Positions 52,927 to 61,678 are shown, counted from the stretch's first letter. The stretch is 64,000 nt of DNA from Saccharopolyspora elongata (GCF_004348985.1 NZ_SMKW01000012.1:62001-126000); one strand, 5' to 3'. The notes: generated by a model from the letters alone, not told the origin. A program made the numbers and translations.

Positions 52927-54180
52927 TTACCGGCGTGCCGGAACGCGCGGCTCCGTAGGCAGCTCCCGCAGGAAGCGCAGCGGCGAGCAGAAGACGACGA
53001 GCCAGCTCACCGCGAAGACGCCCGCCGAGACCCACAGCACCGCGCGGACGCCCACGAGTTCGCCGAGCACCCCGGCCAGCACGGAAGCGACGGCGAGCGC
53101 ACCGGTCAGCAGGAACCGGAACGTGGCGTTCATCCGGCCCATGAGGTGATCCGGCGTGGCGGCCTGCCGCAAGCTCACCGCGAGCACGTTCCCGATGCCG
53201 GCCTTCGCGGTGATCAGCGCCCACGCCACGGCCGCCGGCCACAACCACGAGCCGCTCCCGAGCAGCGGCACGAAGCACCCGGCGCAGCTGGCGACCGCCC
53301 CGGTGATCCACAGCGTCCGGCCGTGTCCGAACCGCTCGCCGAGCGCACGCGCGCCGATCGCCCCGGCCAGCGCACCGCAGCCGCCGATGGCGAGGAACAA
53401 GCCCAGGCCCCACTCGCTGATCCCGAGTTCCCGGACGAACAGGACCGGCAGGATCGTGAGGGTCAGCGTCGTGGCGAAGTTCGTCAATGCGCCTTCGACC
53501 GCCATGGGCCGCAACAGCCGGTTGCCGAGCACGTGGCGCACCCCCGCCGCGACGTCCGGCCACACCCGCGACGCTCGCGGCACCGGTGTGGTCACCCGCG
53601 CACCCCGGATCCGCCCGATGGCGACGGCCGCGCACGCATAGCTGATCGCGTCGAACGCGATCGTCACCGGCGCCGTGAGCACTGACACCAGCAATCCGCC
53701 GACGCTCCGGCCGACGATCTGGTTCACCCCGCGCATCCCCATCAACCGGGCGTTGGCCCGCACCAGCTGCGCCCGCCCCACGACTTCGGGCAGGAAGCTC
53801 TGGGCTGCAACCTCGGAGAACACGGTCGCGATCCCGCCGAGCAACGCGACCGCGTACAGCTGCGGCATAGTCAGCGCGCCCAGCAGCCACGCGGCGGGGA
53901 TCGAGGCGTACACCACGGCGCGCACCACATCCGTGGTGATCATCACCGCGCGGCGGGGAAGCCGGTCCACCCAGGCCCCGGCGGGCAGCCCGACCAGCAG
54001 GAACGCGATGGTGCTGAGGGCGCCGACCGCCCCGACCTGAGCCGGGCCCGCGCCGAGCGCGAGGACGGCGGTCAGCGGCAGCGCGACGAAGCTGATCTGG
54101 GTGCCGAGGTCGCTGCCGCCGACGGCGGCGAACAGCAGCCGGAATTCCCCGGGCAAACGGTCGGTTCGGTCGTTGATCAC
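52927..54180 (-). CDS. MFS exporter (MFS_3, enterobactin/macrolide exporter-like)
   Basis: A 417-residue twelve-helix facilitator. Early residues FRLLFAAVGGSDLGTQISFVALPLTAVLAL, the motif A-like GAWVDRLPRRAVMITTD and the PEVVGRAQLVRANARLMG loop are typical of the MFS_3/Mef-type exporters of macrolides and siderophores. The GTG at 54180 is the best start; the ribosome binding site is weak. It is divergent from an ArsR-type regulator (54257), which probably represses it. Substrate unknown. Confidence 0.85.
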   Translation of the reverse strand: MINDRTDRLPGEFRLLFAAVGGSDLGTQISFVALPLTAVLALGAGPAQVGAVGALSTIAFLLVGLPAGAWVDRLPRRAVMITTDVVRAVVYASIPAAWLLGALTMPQLYAVALLGGIATVFSEVAAQSFLPEVVGRAQLVRANARLMGMRGVNQIVGRSVGGLLVSVLTAPVTIAFDAISYACAAVAIGRIRGARVTTPVPRASRVWPDVAAGVRHVLGNRLLRPMAVEGALTNFATTLTLTILPVLFVRELGISEWGLGLFLAIGGCGALAGAIGARALGERFGHGRTLWITGAVASCAGCFVPLLGSGSWLWPAAVAWALITAKAGIGNVLAVSLRQAATPDHLMGRMNATFRFLLTGALAVASVLAGVLGELVGVRAVLWVSAGVFAVSWLVVFCSPLRFLRELPTEPRVPARR

Positions 54181-54256
54181 CCGGCAACCATGGTTCTCAC
54201 CCTGCCGGGTGACCACGAATTTAGACTGGGCCGAATCCACCACTGGGAGGCATCGG

Positions 54257-55234
54257 GTGCTCAGGATGACGATGTCCGCCGGTGACCTCGCCCGCGTCCG
54301 GTTCGCCTTCTCCCCGTTGTGGGAGGTCGCGGCCAGCGTGCGGGTACTGAAGGAGCCCGGTCGGCACCCGCTGCACGGCTCGTGGCGGGCCGCGGCCGAG
54401 CGGCGGCTGCAGCGCAGTACCGCCGACCTGTCACTGCTGTTCGACCTGGTGCCGACCCCGACCAAGTACCTGCCCGGATTCCTCGCGCCCACCCCGACCA
54501 CCTCGCGGCCGACCCTGGCCGAGGAGCTCGAAGGGCTGCGGGCGGTGCCACCGCATTCGGTCCGGACGATGATCGAGAACGCCGGCCGCCCCGCGTCGGC
54601 GCCGGTCCGCCGGCTGCACGCCGACCCGGCCCGCGAACTGCACCGGCTGGCCGGGGTGATCGAGGGCTACTGGGACCGGGCGATCCGGCCGTGGTGGCCG
54701 GAGATGCTCGACCTGCTGGACCAGGACGTCCGGCATCGCGGCGCCCTGCTGGTGGAGGGCGGCACCACGCGGCTGCTCAACGAGCTCAGCCCCCGGGTCC
54801 GCTGGCACGACGACGGCCTGCGGGTGACGCACCGGTACTTCGCCGGCACGCACGCCCTGGACGGCCGGGGCCTCGTCCTGGTGCCGTCGACGTTCGTCTG
54901 GCCCACGGTCTTCTCCAAGCTGGAGCCGCTGTGGCCGGCGGCGCTGCGCTACCCGTCGCGCGGCATCGCCGAGCTCTGGACCCCGAAGCCGCGCACCGCG
55001 CCCGACGCGCTGGCCTCGGTCATCGGCAGATCCAGGGCCCTGCTGCTGGCCGAACTGTCCGCCCCGAGGTCGACCACGGAGCTCTCCCGCCGGACCCGGA
55101 TGTCCGCCGGGAACGCCTCCCAGCACCTGACCGCCCTTCGCGACGCCGGGCTCGTCTCGGTGCGGCGGGAGGGGCGCTACGTGCTCTACAGCCGGACGGA
55201 CCTGGCCGAGGCCCTGCTCGCCCGGTCCAGCTGA
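54257..55234 (+). CDS. ArsR-like winged-helix regulator with a DUF5937-type N-terminal region
   Basis: A 325-residue protein. The C-terminal 70 residues are an ArsR winged helix (SRALLLAELSAPRSTTELSRRT, then MSAGNASQHLTALRDAGLVSVRREGRYVLYS). The first 230 residues start FAFSPLWEVAASVRVLKEPGRHP, the pattern of DUF5937 found in front of such helices in actinobacteria; its ligand is unknown. The GTG at 54257 lies six bases after GGGAGG; an ATG three codons later is possible. It is divergent from the MFS_3 exporter gene, its probable target. Confidence 0.87.
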   Translation: MLRMTMSAGDLARVRFAFSPLWEVAASVRVLKEPGRHPLHGSWRAAAERRLQRSTADLSLLFDLVPTPTKYLPGFLAPTPTTSRPTLAEELEGLRAVPPHSVRTMIENAGRPASAPVRRLHADPARELHRLAGVIEGYWDRAIRPWWPEMLDLLDQDVRHRGALLVEGGTTRLLNELSPRVRWHDDGLRVTHRYFAGTHALDGRGLVLVPSTFVWPTVFSKLEPLWPAALRYPSRGIAELWTPKPRTAPDALASVIGRSRALLLAELSAPRSTTELSRRTRMSAGNASQHLTALRDAGLVSVRREGRYVLYSRTDLAEALLARSS

Positions 55235-56467
55235 TCAGCGCTGGGTGGTCCGCTCCTCCGCGCGGGCGCCTGTCCGCGCCTCGGCACGGGCGCGGCGGGT
55301 CAGCGCGAGGTAGACCACGACCGCGGACAGCGACAGGGCTCCCATCACCACGCCCATCGGCAGTGCCGTGCCGGTGCCCGCCGAACCCACCAGCGGCGCC
55401 GCGAGGCCACCGGCCAGGAACTGCATGACGCCCAGCAGCGCCGATGCGCTCCCGGCCGTCTCGGGGTGCCCGGACAGCGCCAAGGTCGTGGCGTTGGGGA
55501 ACACCACGCCCATGCTCGACGCCACCAGGAAGAGCGCCGGCAGCAGCCCCGGCAAGCCCAGACCGAACGCGGCGGAGGCCGCCACCGCGACGCCGCCGAC
55601 CGCATTCACGCCGAGCCCGATGGCCAGCAGCCGGCCCGGGTCGACCCGGGCCACCAGCCGGCCGTTGAGCTGCCCGAAGAGCACGATGCCCAGCGAGTTC
55701 ACGCCGAAGACCAGGCTGAACAGCTGGGGCGACATGCCGTAGACGTCCTGCAGCACGAACGACGATCCGGCGATGTAGGCGAACATCGCCGCGAACGCCA
55801 GCGCCGCGGACAGCGAATACCCGACGAACGCCCGGTCGCCGAGCAGGCTTCCGAAGGTCCGCAACGTGCTGCCCAGGCTGCCGGGCCGTCGTGACTCGCC
55901 GGGCAGCGTCTCCCGCACCCCGAACGCGGTCGCCACCAGCAGCACCACGCCGATCGCGCCGAGCACCAGGAACACGCCGCGCCACGACGTCACCCGCAGC
56001 ATCTGCCCGCCGATCAGCGGCGCGAGGATCGGTGCCAGCCCGTTGACCAGCATGAGCAGCGAGAAGAACCGCGCCATCGCCACGCCCGAATACAGGTCCC
56101 GCACCACGGCGCGGGCGATGACGATTCCGGCGGCACCGCCGAGTCCCTGCACCAACCGCAGCCCCGCCAGCGCGTACGCGGACGGCGCGCCCGCGCACAG
56201 CAGCGACGCCAAGGTGAACACCACCAGCCCGATCAGCAGCGGCCGGCGGCGGCCGAAGGTGTCCGACAGCGGCCCGGCGACGAGCTGCCCCAGGGCCAGG
56301 CCGACCGTGCACGCCGTCAGCGACAGCTGCACCTGCGACGGCCCGGCTTGCAGATCGCCGGCGATCGTCGGAAAGGCGGGGAGGTACATGTCGATCGACA
56401 GCGGGCCGAACGCGGACAGCGCGCCCAGGATCAGCACGTACTTCACCCTGCGCGGTTGGTCCCCCAT
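55235..56467 (-). CDS. MFS drug exporter, Bcr/CflA family
   Basis: A 410-residue twelve-helix exporter. DMYLPAFPTIAGDLQAGPSQVQL in helix 1, motif A GPLSDTFGRRRPLLIG and RLVQGLGGAAGIVIARAVVRDL are the Bcr/CflA hallmarks (bicyclomycin, sulfonamide, chloramphenicol and related exporters). The ATG at 56467 gives the standard short N-terminus; an upstream GTG/ATG would add an arginine-rich extension. The stop codon abuts the convergent ArsR gene stop. Confidence 0.9.
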   Translation of the reverse strand: MGDQPRRVKYVLILGALSAFGPLSIDMYLPAFPTIAGDLQAGPSQVQLSLTACTVGLALGQLVAGPLSDTFGRRRPLLIGLVVFTLASLLCAGAPSAYALAGLRLVQGLGGAAGIVIARAVVRDLYSGVAMARFFSLLMLVNGLAPILAPLIGGQMLRVTSWRGVFLVLGAIGVVLLVATAFGVRETLPGESRRPGSLGSTLRTFGSLLGDRAFVGYSLSAALAFAAMFAYIAGSSFVLQDVYGMSPQLFSLVFGVNSLGIVLFGQLNGRLVARVDPGRLLAIGLGVNAVGGVAVAASAAFGLGLPGLLPALFLVASSMGVVFPNATTLALSGHPETAGSASALLGVMQFLAGGLAAPLVGSAGTGTALPMGVVMGALSLSAVVVYLALTRRARAEARTGARAEERTTQR

Positions 56468-56605
56468 GCGTTCGCCCCCGTGGTGCTCGATACCGACCGG
56501 TACCGTAACTCCGCGGCGCACCCTGGGCAGCGGGCGGGCCCACCGATGAGAATCGGCCACCGGAGCGGTCTACCCCACCAGAACGGACTGCGAAGGAGCC
56601 GCGAA

Positions 56606-57187
56606 ATGACCGACCTGCCCGACCTCCGGCCGGCCGCCGAGCACCTGGCGACCCTGCTGGGGAACGTTGCCGACGACCAGCTCGGCGCGCCCACGCCGTG
56701 CACCGAGTACGCCCTCGGCGACCTGATCGACCACGTCAGCGGCCTGTCGCTGGCATTCACCGCGGCAGCCGCGAAGGACTTCTCGCAGACCGGCGGAGGA
56801 CCGTCAGGGGACGCCACCCGGCTTCCCGACGACTGGCGCACCCGCATCCCCGCCCAGCTGACCGCGATGGCCGAAGCGTGGCGCGACCCGGCGGCCTGGG
56901 ACGGCATGACGCAGGCCGGTGGCATCCAGTTGCCCGGTTCGGTCGCGGGCGCCGTCGCGATGAACGAGCTGGTGGTGCACGGCTGGGACATCGCGAAGTC
57001 CACCGGGCAGCAGTTCCGGTGCGACGCCGTGTCGCTGGCGTCGGCCCTGGAGTTCACGTCCGCGCGGGCAACCGAGGAGCCCAGCCCCGACAGCCCGTTC
57101 GGCCCGGCCGTCGAGGTCCCGACTGACGCCACGCCGCTGGACAAGCTCGTCGGCCTCACCGGCCGCAACCCGGCCTGGCAGCCATGA
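56606..57187 (+). CDS. TIGR03086 family metal-binding protein (mycothiol isomerase-like)
   Basis: A 193-residue paralogue of the protein at 46840. The conserved N-terminal block DDQLGAPTPCTEYALGDLIDHV and the second His in AMNELVVHGWDIAKSTGQQF form the expected metal site. The ATG at 56606 has AAGGAG upstream. It is divergent from the Bcr/CflA gene and convergent with the acyl-CoA synthetase gene, with a terminator in between. Function unknown. Confidence 0.87.
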   Translation: MTDLPDLRPAAEHLATLLGNVADDQLGAPTPCTEYALGDLIDHVSGLSLAFTAAAAKDFSQTGGGPSGDATRLPDDWRTRIPAQLTAMAEAWRDPAAWDGMTQAGGIQLPGSVAGAVAMNELVVHGWDIAKSTGQQFRCDAVSLASALEFTSARATEEPSPDSPFGPAVEVPTDATPLDKLVGLTGRNPAWQP

Positions 57188-57194
57188 AGAACCT

Positions 57195-57233
57195 GTGTGC
57201 ACTTTTGGCTGTTATGGCAACAAAAGTGCACAC
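57195..57233. terminator. Bidirectional terminator or palindromic element
   Basis: A perfect 13-bp inverted repeat GTGTGCACTTTTG/CAAAAGTGCACAC around a 13-base loop starts 7 bases after one stop and ends 13 bases before the other. The T/A tracts inside the stem are unusual for this GC-rich genome. Confidence 0.7.
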
Positions 57234-57246
57234 GGGTCCTGAGGGC

Positions 57247-58785
57247 TCAGCGGCCCCAGACGGGGTTTCCCCACTCGGTCTGCTCGCGGAGTTGGCGTTT
57301 GAGCAGCTTCCCTCCCGGATTGCGGGGCAGCGGCTCCGCGCGCACCACGAAGTACTGCGGCACCTTGAAGTCGGCGAGGCGATCCGCCAGGTAGGCCAGC
57401 GCGGCCCGCGGGTCGAACTCGCCGTCCGGCGGCGGCACCACCACCGCGCCGACCTTCTCCCCCATCACGTCGTCCGGCACGCCGACGACCGCCACGTCGG
57501 CGACGCCGGGCGCCCCGGCCAGCGCGTTCTCCACCTCCACCGAGTACACGTTCTCGCCGCCCCGGTTGATCATGTCCTTGGCGCGGTCGACGACGCGGAC
57601 CAGGCCGTGCTCGTCGATGCTCGCCAGGTCGCCGGTGCGCAGCCAGCCGCCGGCGAAGGCGTTCGCGGTCGCCTCCGGCTTGTTCCAGTACCCGGCGACG
57701 ATGTTCGGGCCGCGGATGAGCAGCTCGCCGACGCCGCTTTCCGGGTCCGCCGCATCCAGCGCCAGATCCACCACGGGCGCGGCGAACCCGATGGAGTCGG
57801 CGTGCTCGGCGGCCCACTCGTGCGGCAGGAACGTCGCGATCGACGACGTCTCGGTCAGGCCGAACCCGTTGCCCACGCGGGCCCGCGGGAAGCCCGCCTT
57901 GATCCGCTCGACCAGCGCCGGGGCGATCGGCGCGCCGCCGTAGTTGACCTGGGTGACCGCGCTGACGTCTAGGTCCGCGAACTCCGGCTGTGCCAGCGCC
58001 AGCGCGTAGATCGCGGGGACCGTGATGAGGGTGTTGATCCGCTCCTCGACGAGGGTGCGCAGGAACCGCTTCGCCTGGAAGTTCGGCAGCACGACGGTGG
58101 TGCCGCCGAGGGCGAGCTGCACGAGTAGCTGGGTGTTGCAGCCGGTCACGTGGAACAGCGGCACCGACACCAGATTGCGCAGCGCCGGGCCCTCGGCGCG
58201 GTCCGTGCCCATCACCCGCAGCGCGGTCTCCACATTGGACAGGAAGTTCTCGTGGGTCGTCATCGCCCCCTTCGGGAATCCCGTGGTGCCGCTGGTGTAG
58301 AAGATCGCCGCGAGGTCGTCCGGCGCCAGGTCGTCGACCGCGTGGGCCGGACCGTCGGGCAGCGGATCGCCGGGTCGCAGCACGTGCTTCGCGCCGGAAT
58401 CCGTCAGCACGTAGTCGATCTCGGGTGCGGCGAACCGGATGTTCACCGGCACCGCGACCGCCCCAGCCAGCTGCGTGCCCAGGAATCCCAGCACCCAACC
58501 CACCCCGGCGGGCAGCAGGCTCGCCACCCGGTCGCCCCGGCCGATCCCGGCCGCGCGCAACCCGCCGGCGACGCGCGCCGCCCGGTCCCACAACTGCCGG
58601 TAGGTGAGCCGCTCGCCATCGACCTCGACGAGCGCCTCGTTGTCCGGGAAGCGTTCCGCCGTGGACCGGAACATGGTCACCAACGACGCGGGAAGGCCGG
58701 TGTAGTGCGCGATTCCACGGCTGTCTCGCCGGATTCCGGAGGTGTCGAACGGGGCGGCACCGCGCGGATGCGGTTCGATCGGCAT
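57247..58785 (-). CDS. Acyl-CoA synthetase (class I adenylate-forming enzyme)
   Basis: A 512-residue AMP-dependent ligase that activates a carboxylic acid, usually to the CoA thioester. The P-loop is AIFYTSGTTGFPKGAM, the A5 motif is NGFGLTETSSIATF, A7 is GGWLRTGDLASIDEHG, A8 is RAKDMINRGGENVYSVEVE and the catalytic Lys is in NPGGKLLKRQL. The ATG at 58785 follows GGAGGGGTGAG. No beta-oxidation or natural product gene is beside it, so the acid is unknown (fatty, cinnamic or benzoic types are possible). Confidence 0.9.
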   Translation of the reverse strand: MPIEPHPRGAAPFDTSGIRRDSRGIAHYTGLPASLVTMFRSTAERFPDNEALVEVDGERLTYRQLWDRAARVAGGLRAAGIGRGDRVASLLPAGVGWVLGFLGTQLAGAVAVPVNIRFAAPEIDYVLTDSGAKHVLRPGDPLPDGPAHAVDDLAPDDLAAIFYTSGTTGFPKGAMTTHENFLSNVETALRVMGTDRAEGPALRNLVSVPLFHVTGCNTQLLVQLALGGTTVVLPNFQAKRFLRTLVEERINTLITVPAIYALALAQPEFADLDVSAVTQVNYGGAPIAPALVERIKAGFPRARVGNGFGLTETSSIATFLPHEWAAEHADSIGFAAPVVDLALDAADPESGVGELLIRGPNIVAGYWNKPEATANAFAGGWLRTGDLASIDEHGLVRVVDRAKDMINRGGENVYSVEVENALAGAPGVADVAVVGVPDDVMGEKVGAVVVPPPDGEFDPRAALAYLADRLADFKVPQYFVVRAEPLPRNPGGKLLKRQLREQTEWGNPVWGR

Positions 58786-58955
58786 CCCGCTCACCCCTCC
58801 CCGCACATCGGGCTCCTGCCCGGGTCGCCGGGATCTACCGGTCCGCGAACGGTTTCCACCGAACCCATCGGTGCCTCCTCGCCACGCTGCGACAGACCCG
58901 CTCACCCTCACCTCGCGAACCGGCGGGGTCAAGACGTCCGAAAGCCGGGATCGCC

Positions 58956-59735
58956 TCAGGGAACCCGGAATCCGTAGGGGAGTTCGAGTCGGTGCGCGGC
59001 CAGCAGCTCCGCGTCGGACAGCAGTTCCGCGGTGGGGCCGTCGGCGACCACCGCTCCATCGTCGATCAGCACGCTGCGCGGGCACAGCTGCAACGCGTAC
59101 GGCAGGTCGTGGGTGACCATGAGCATCGTGCCGCCCCAGTCCAGCAGAACCTCGGCGAGTTCGCGCCGGGCCACCGGTTCGAGGTTCGACGACGGTTCGT
59201 CCAGCACCAGCAGCTCGGGGCGGCAGGCAAGCACCGCAGCCAGCGCGACCCGCTTGCGCTGGCCGCCGGAGAGGTGCAGCGGCGAGCGGTCCGCGTGCTC
59301 GGCCATGCCCACCGCGTCGAGCGCCGACCGCACGCGCTCGGCCAGCTCCTCGCCGCGCACCCCGAAGTTCGCCGGGCCGAACGCGACGTCCTCGCGCACC
59401 GTCGGCATGAACAGCTGGTCGTCGGGGTCCTGGAACACCAGCCCGACGCGACGGCGGATCTCCTTGAGGTTCCGCGAATCCACGGGCAGCCCGCCGACGT
59501 GGATGCTCCCCGACTCGGCCGCGTGCACCCCGTTGAGGTGCAGCGTCATGGTTGTCTTGCCCGCCCCGTTGGGGCCGAGCACCGCGACCCGCTCCCCGTG
59601 CTCGACGCGCAGGTCGACGCCGTTGAGCGCGCGGTGCCCGTCCGGGTAGCGGAACGCCAGCCCGGACACCTCCAGCGCCGGGACGGACCCCGGCTCGGTG
59701 GCGCGCTCCGGCAGGGGTTCGGTCAGGCGGTCCAC
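58956..59735 (-). CDS. cbiO: ECF metal transporter ATPase (CbiO/NikO)
   Basis: A 259-residue energy-coupling-factor ATPase. Walker A is GPNGAGKTTMTLHLNG, the Q-loop VFQDPDDQLFMPTVREDVAFGP is the CbiO pattern, the signature is LSGGQRKRVALAAVLA and Walker B is LLVLDEPSSNLEP. The GTG start lies inside the end of the transmembrane gene (13-base overlap) after GGGAG. It is the last gene of the cbiMNQO-type operon. Upstream features point to nickel rather than cobalt (see the Nur-like box). Confidence 0.93.
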   Translation of the reverse strand: MDRLTEPLPERATEPGSVPALEVSGLAFRYPDGHRALNGVDLRVEHGERVAVLGPNGAGKTTMTLHLNGVHAAESGSIHVGGLPVDSRNLKEIRRRVGLVFQDPDDQLFMPTVREDVAFGPANFGVRGEELAERVRSALDAVGMAEHADRSPLHLSGGQRKRVALAAVLACRPELLVLDEPSSNLEPVARRELAEVLLDWGGTMLMVTHDLPYALQLCPRSVLIDDGAVVADGPTAELLSDAELLAAHRLELPYGFRVP

Positions 59736-60490
59736 AAGGCCACTCCCAGCACGACGGCGGCGACGGCAGGTGGCACCATGCCCAGCCACCACGTCGCCAG
59801 TGATGTCCGGCGCGACTCCCCCAGCTCGGGCATCGCGCCGCTCCAGCCCCGCGACACCATCGCCAGGTGCACGCGTTCGCCCCGCTCGTAGGAGCGGATG
59901 AACAGGCTCCCGATCCCGCGCGCGGTCGCGCCGAGCTGCCACAGGAACCGCGGATCGTGCCCGCGGCAGATGCGCGCGACCCGCATCCGCTTGGCCTCCG
60001 CGACGATCACCTCGGCATAGCGCAGCATCAGCGTGATGATGGTGATCAGCAGCCGGGGCGCCCGCAGCCGCTGCAGCCCGACCACCAGCTCCCTCGGCGC
60101 GGTCGTGGCGGCCAGCAGCACCGACGTGGCCAACCCGAGCGTGCCCTTGACCAGGATGTTCCAGCCCGCCAGCAGGCCACCGGTGGACAGCGCCAGGCCC
60201 GCCACCTCGGTGGTCGCGCCGCCCGCGGTGAACGGCAGCACCAGCGCGAGCACCACGAATGGCACCTCGATCAGCAGGCGACCGGCCAGCCAGCGCGGCG
60301 GAACCCGGGCCACCAGCACGAGCCCGAACAGCAGCAGCGCGTACCCGCCGAACGCCCAGAACACCTCGCGCGGCGTCGCCACCACGCACAGCACCACCAG
60401 GAAGGCCGCCACGATCTTGACCTCGGGCGCCGACCGGTGCAGGACCGAGTCGCCGGGCAGGTGCAGCGCGCCGGCGTGACCGGCTCCCAC
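59723..60490 (-). CDS. cbiQ: ECF metal transporter T-component (CbiQ/NikQ)
   Basis: A 255-residue membrane T-component that couples the ATPase to the substrate-capture protein. About five helices are seen; the ATPase-contact motifs AEAKRMRVARICRG and ERGERVHLAMVSRGW hold the two Ala-Arg-Gly-type signatures. The GTG at 60490 lies two bases from the end of the cbiN frame. CbiQ starts with a short soluble stretch containing His residues. Confidence 0.9.
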   Translation of the reverse strand: MGAGHAGALHLPGDSVLHRSAPEVKIVAAFLVVLCVVATPREVFWAFGGYALLLFGLVLVARVPPRWLAGRLLIEVPFVVLALVLPFTAGGATTEVAGLALSTGGLLAGWNILVKGTLGLATSVLLAATTAPRELVVGLQRLRAPRLLITIITLMLRYAEVIVAEAKRMRVARICRGHDPRFLWQLGATARGIGSLFIRSYERGERVHLAMVSRGWSGAMPELGESRRTSLATWWLGMVPPAVAAVVLGVALWTA

Positions 60491-60492
60491 CG

Positions 60493-60833
60493 CTATTCGC
60501 CCCCGGCCCGGCGCCGCAGGCCCCAGAACAACCCTCCGGCGGCACCGAGCGTGACCACCGCGCCGATCACCCCGGCCACCCGGTCCAGCGGTCGTCGCCG
60601 CCGACGGTGTAGTCCGCCAGCGGGCCACCGGAGAACGCGTGGTCCTGGGCGTGCTGCGCGATGCACTGCCCTTCCAGTTGCTCGCCCTGCTCGGTCTCGA
60701 CCACGGTGCAGCCGCGCTGCGTGACCGCGTCCAGCCCGTCCGGGTCGGAGTCCGCGAAGTAGGCCACGCCACCCGCGATGACGAGGATGAACAGGCCGAA
60801 GACCAGCAGGAAACGCCGACGTGGGGCACTCAT
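60493..60833 (-). pseudogene. cbiN: ECF metal transporter accessory subunit CbiN/NikN with a frameshift
   Basis: The frame starting at the ATG at 60833 reads RFLLVFGLFILVIAGGVAYF (first helix), the CbiN motif SDPDGLDAV and the soluble CIAQHAQDHAFSGGPLADYTV, then ends early at 60567 as WTGWPG. A one-base shift near 60585-60600 gives RVAGVIGAVVTLGAAGGLFW and RRRAGGE, the missing second helix and tail, ending in TAG at 60493. A complete protein would have about 112 residues. Without helix 2 the loop that gates CbiM could not be placed properly, so metal uptake would be impaired unless this is a sequence error. The start overlaps the cbiM stop (ATGA). Confidence 0.8.
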
Positions 60834-61522
60834 CGCACGTTCTCCTCCGTCCGCTTCCCGGTCCGCAGCAGATGGACCAGGTCCGGTCGGGCGGCCGCGA
60901 CGGCACCCACCGTGGCCGCCGTGATCACGCCCTCGCCGATGCCGATCAGGCAGTGCACCCCGACCATCGCGACCGCGGCCGTGCCGAGGCCGAAACCGGC
61001 CGCGCCGCCGACCGCGTACTCGAGGACGAAGCCGCCGGAGGCGGCGACGGTGTTCACCCAGGCCGCGACGAAGGCGGTCACCAGCAGGCCGGTCCGGCTC
61101 CGCCGCGCGAAGCGGCGCAATGCGAGGGCGACGAGGTAGCCGGCGGCGGTGCCGATCAGCGCCATGTTGGTGATGTTCGCGCCCAGCATGGTCAGCCCGC
61201 CGTCGGCGAACAGCAGCGCCTGCACCACCAGCACGATCGCCACGCACAGCGCGCCGACCCACGGCCCGGCCAGGATCGCCGCCAGCGCCCCGCCGAGCAG
61301 GTGCCCGCTGACGCCGGGCAGCACCGGGAAGTTGATCATCTGCGCGGCGAAGACGAACGCAGCGACCAACCCCGCCATCGGCGCCGTCCGGTCGTCCAGG
61401 TCGGCCCGCGCCTTGGTCAGCGCGACCGCCAGCCCGGCTATCCCCACGGCCGCGAACAGCACCGCCGTCTGCGCGTTGAGCAACCCGTCGCTCATGTGCA
61501 TGGCGAGCGTGGTGGTCGGCAC
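60830..61522 (-). CDS. cbiM: ECF metal transporter substrate-capture subunit (CbiM/NikM)
   Basis: A 230-residue membrane protein with seven or so helices. Its start region reads PTTTLAMHMSDGLLNAQT; the MH dipeptide plus the SGHLLG histidine and HCLIGIGEG form the metal site, and in CbiM/NikM the mature N-terminal Met-His itself binds the metal. The GTG at 61522 is chosen because GGAGGG lies nine bases upstream, giving a seven-residue leader ending TLA before the Met-His; starting directly at the ATG 61501 has no visible ribosome binding site. First gene of the operon. The metal (nickel or cobalt) is not decided by the protein sequence. Confidence 0.88.
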   Translation of the reverse strand: MPTTTLAMHMSDGLLNAQTAVLFAAVGIAGLAVALTKARADLDDRTAPMAGLVAAFVFAAQMINFPVLPGVSGHLLGGALAAILAGPWVGALCVAIVLVVQALLFADGGLTMLGANITNMALIGTAAGYLVALALRRFARRSRTGLLVTAFVAAWVNTVAASGGFVLEYAVGGAAGFGLGTAAVAMVGVHCLIGIGEGVITAATVGAVAAARPDLVHLLRTGKRTEENVR

Positions 61523-61565
61523 GACGGGCTCCCTCCTGACCGGAACAGCTGCGCATCGAGAGTAG

Positions 61566-61582
61566 TTGCCGCAATACCGCAA
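61566..61582 (-). promoter_or_regulatory. Candidate Nur (nickel uptake regulator) box upstream of cbiM
   Basis: TTGC, nine bases, GCAA: TTGCCG-CAATA-CCGCAA. The Nur consensus in Streptomyces is a TTGC-N9-GCAA dyad, so spacing and half-sites agree; one inner pair mismatches. It lies 44-60 bases before the cbiM start. It would make the transporter a Nur-repressed nickel importer. Confidence 0.55.
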
Positions 61583-61624
61583 TCACCAGTAGCTGGCAGG
61601 AGGCCTAGATCGCAGTCCGGCGAG

Positions 61625-61664
61625 AAAAAACCGTCGTCCCGGGCATAACACCCAGGACGACGGT
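61625..61664 (-). terminator. Rho-independent terminator of the HesB-like gene
   Basis: A 10-bp stem (ACCGTCGTCC/GGACGACGGT) with an inner GGG/CCC pair, followed on the minus strand by TTTTTT. It separates the HesB-like gene from the metal transporter promoter. Confidence 0.9.
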
Positions 61665-61678
61665 TCGAGTCCGTTCGG

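Noticed and set aside
61523-61625. Possible cobalamin riboswitch before cbiM
   Set aside because: I looked for the conserved B12-box type sequence (GCC-C-GTG-like core) and found none; the gap is also short. A Nur-type dyad fits better.
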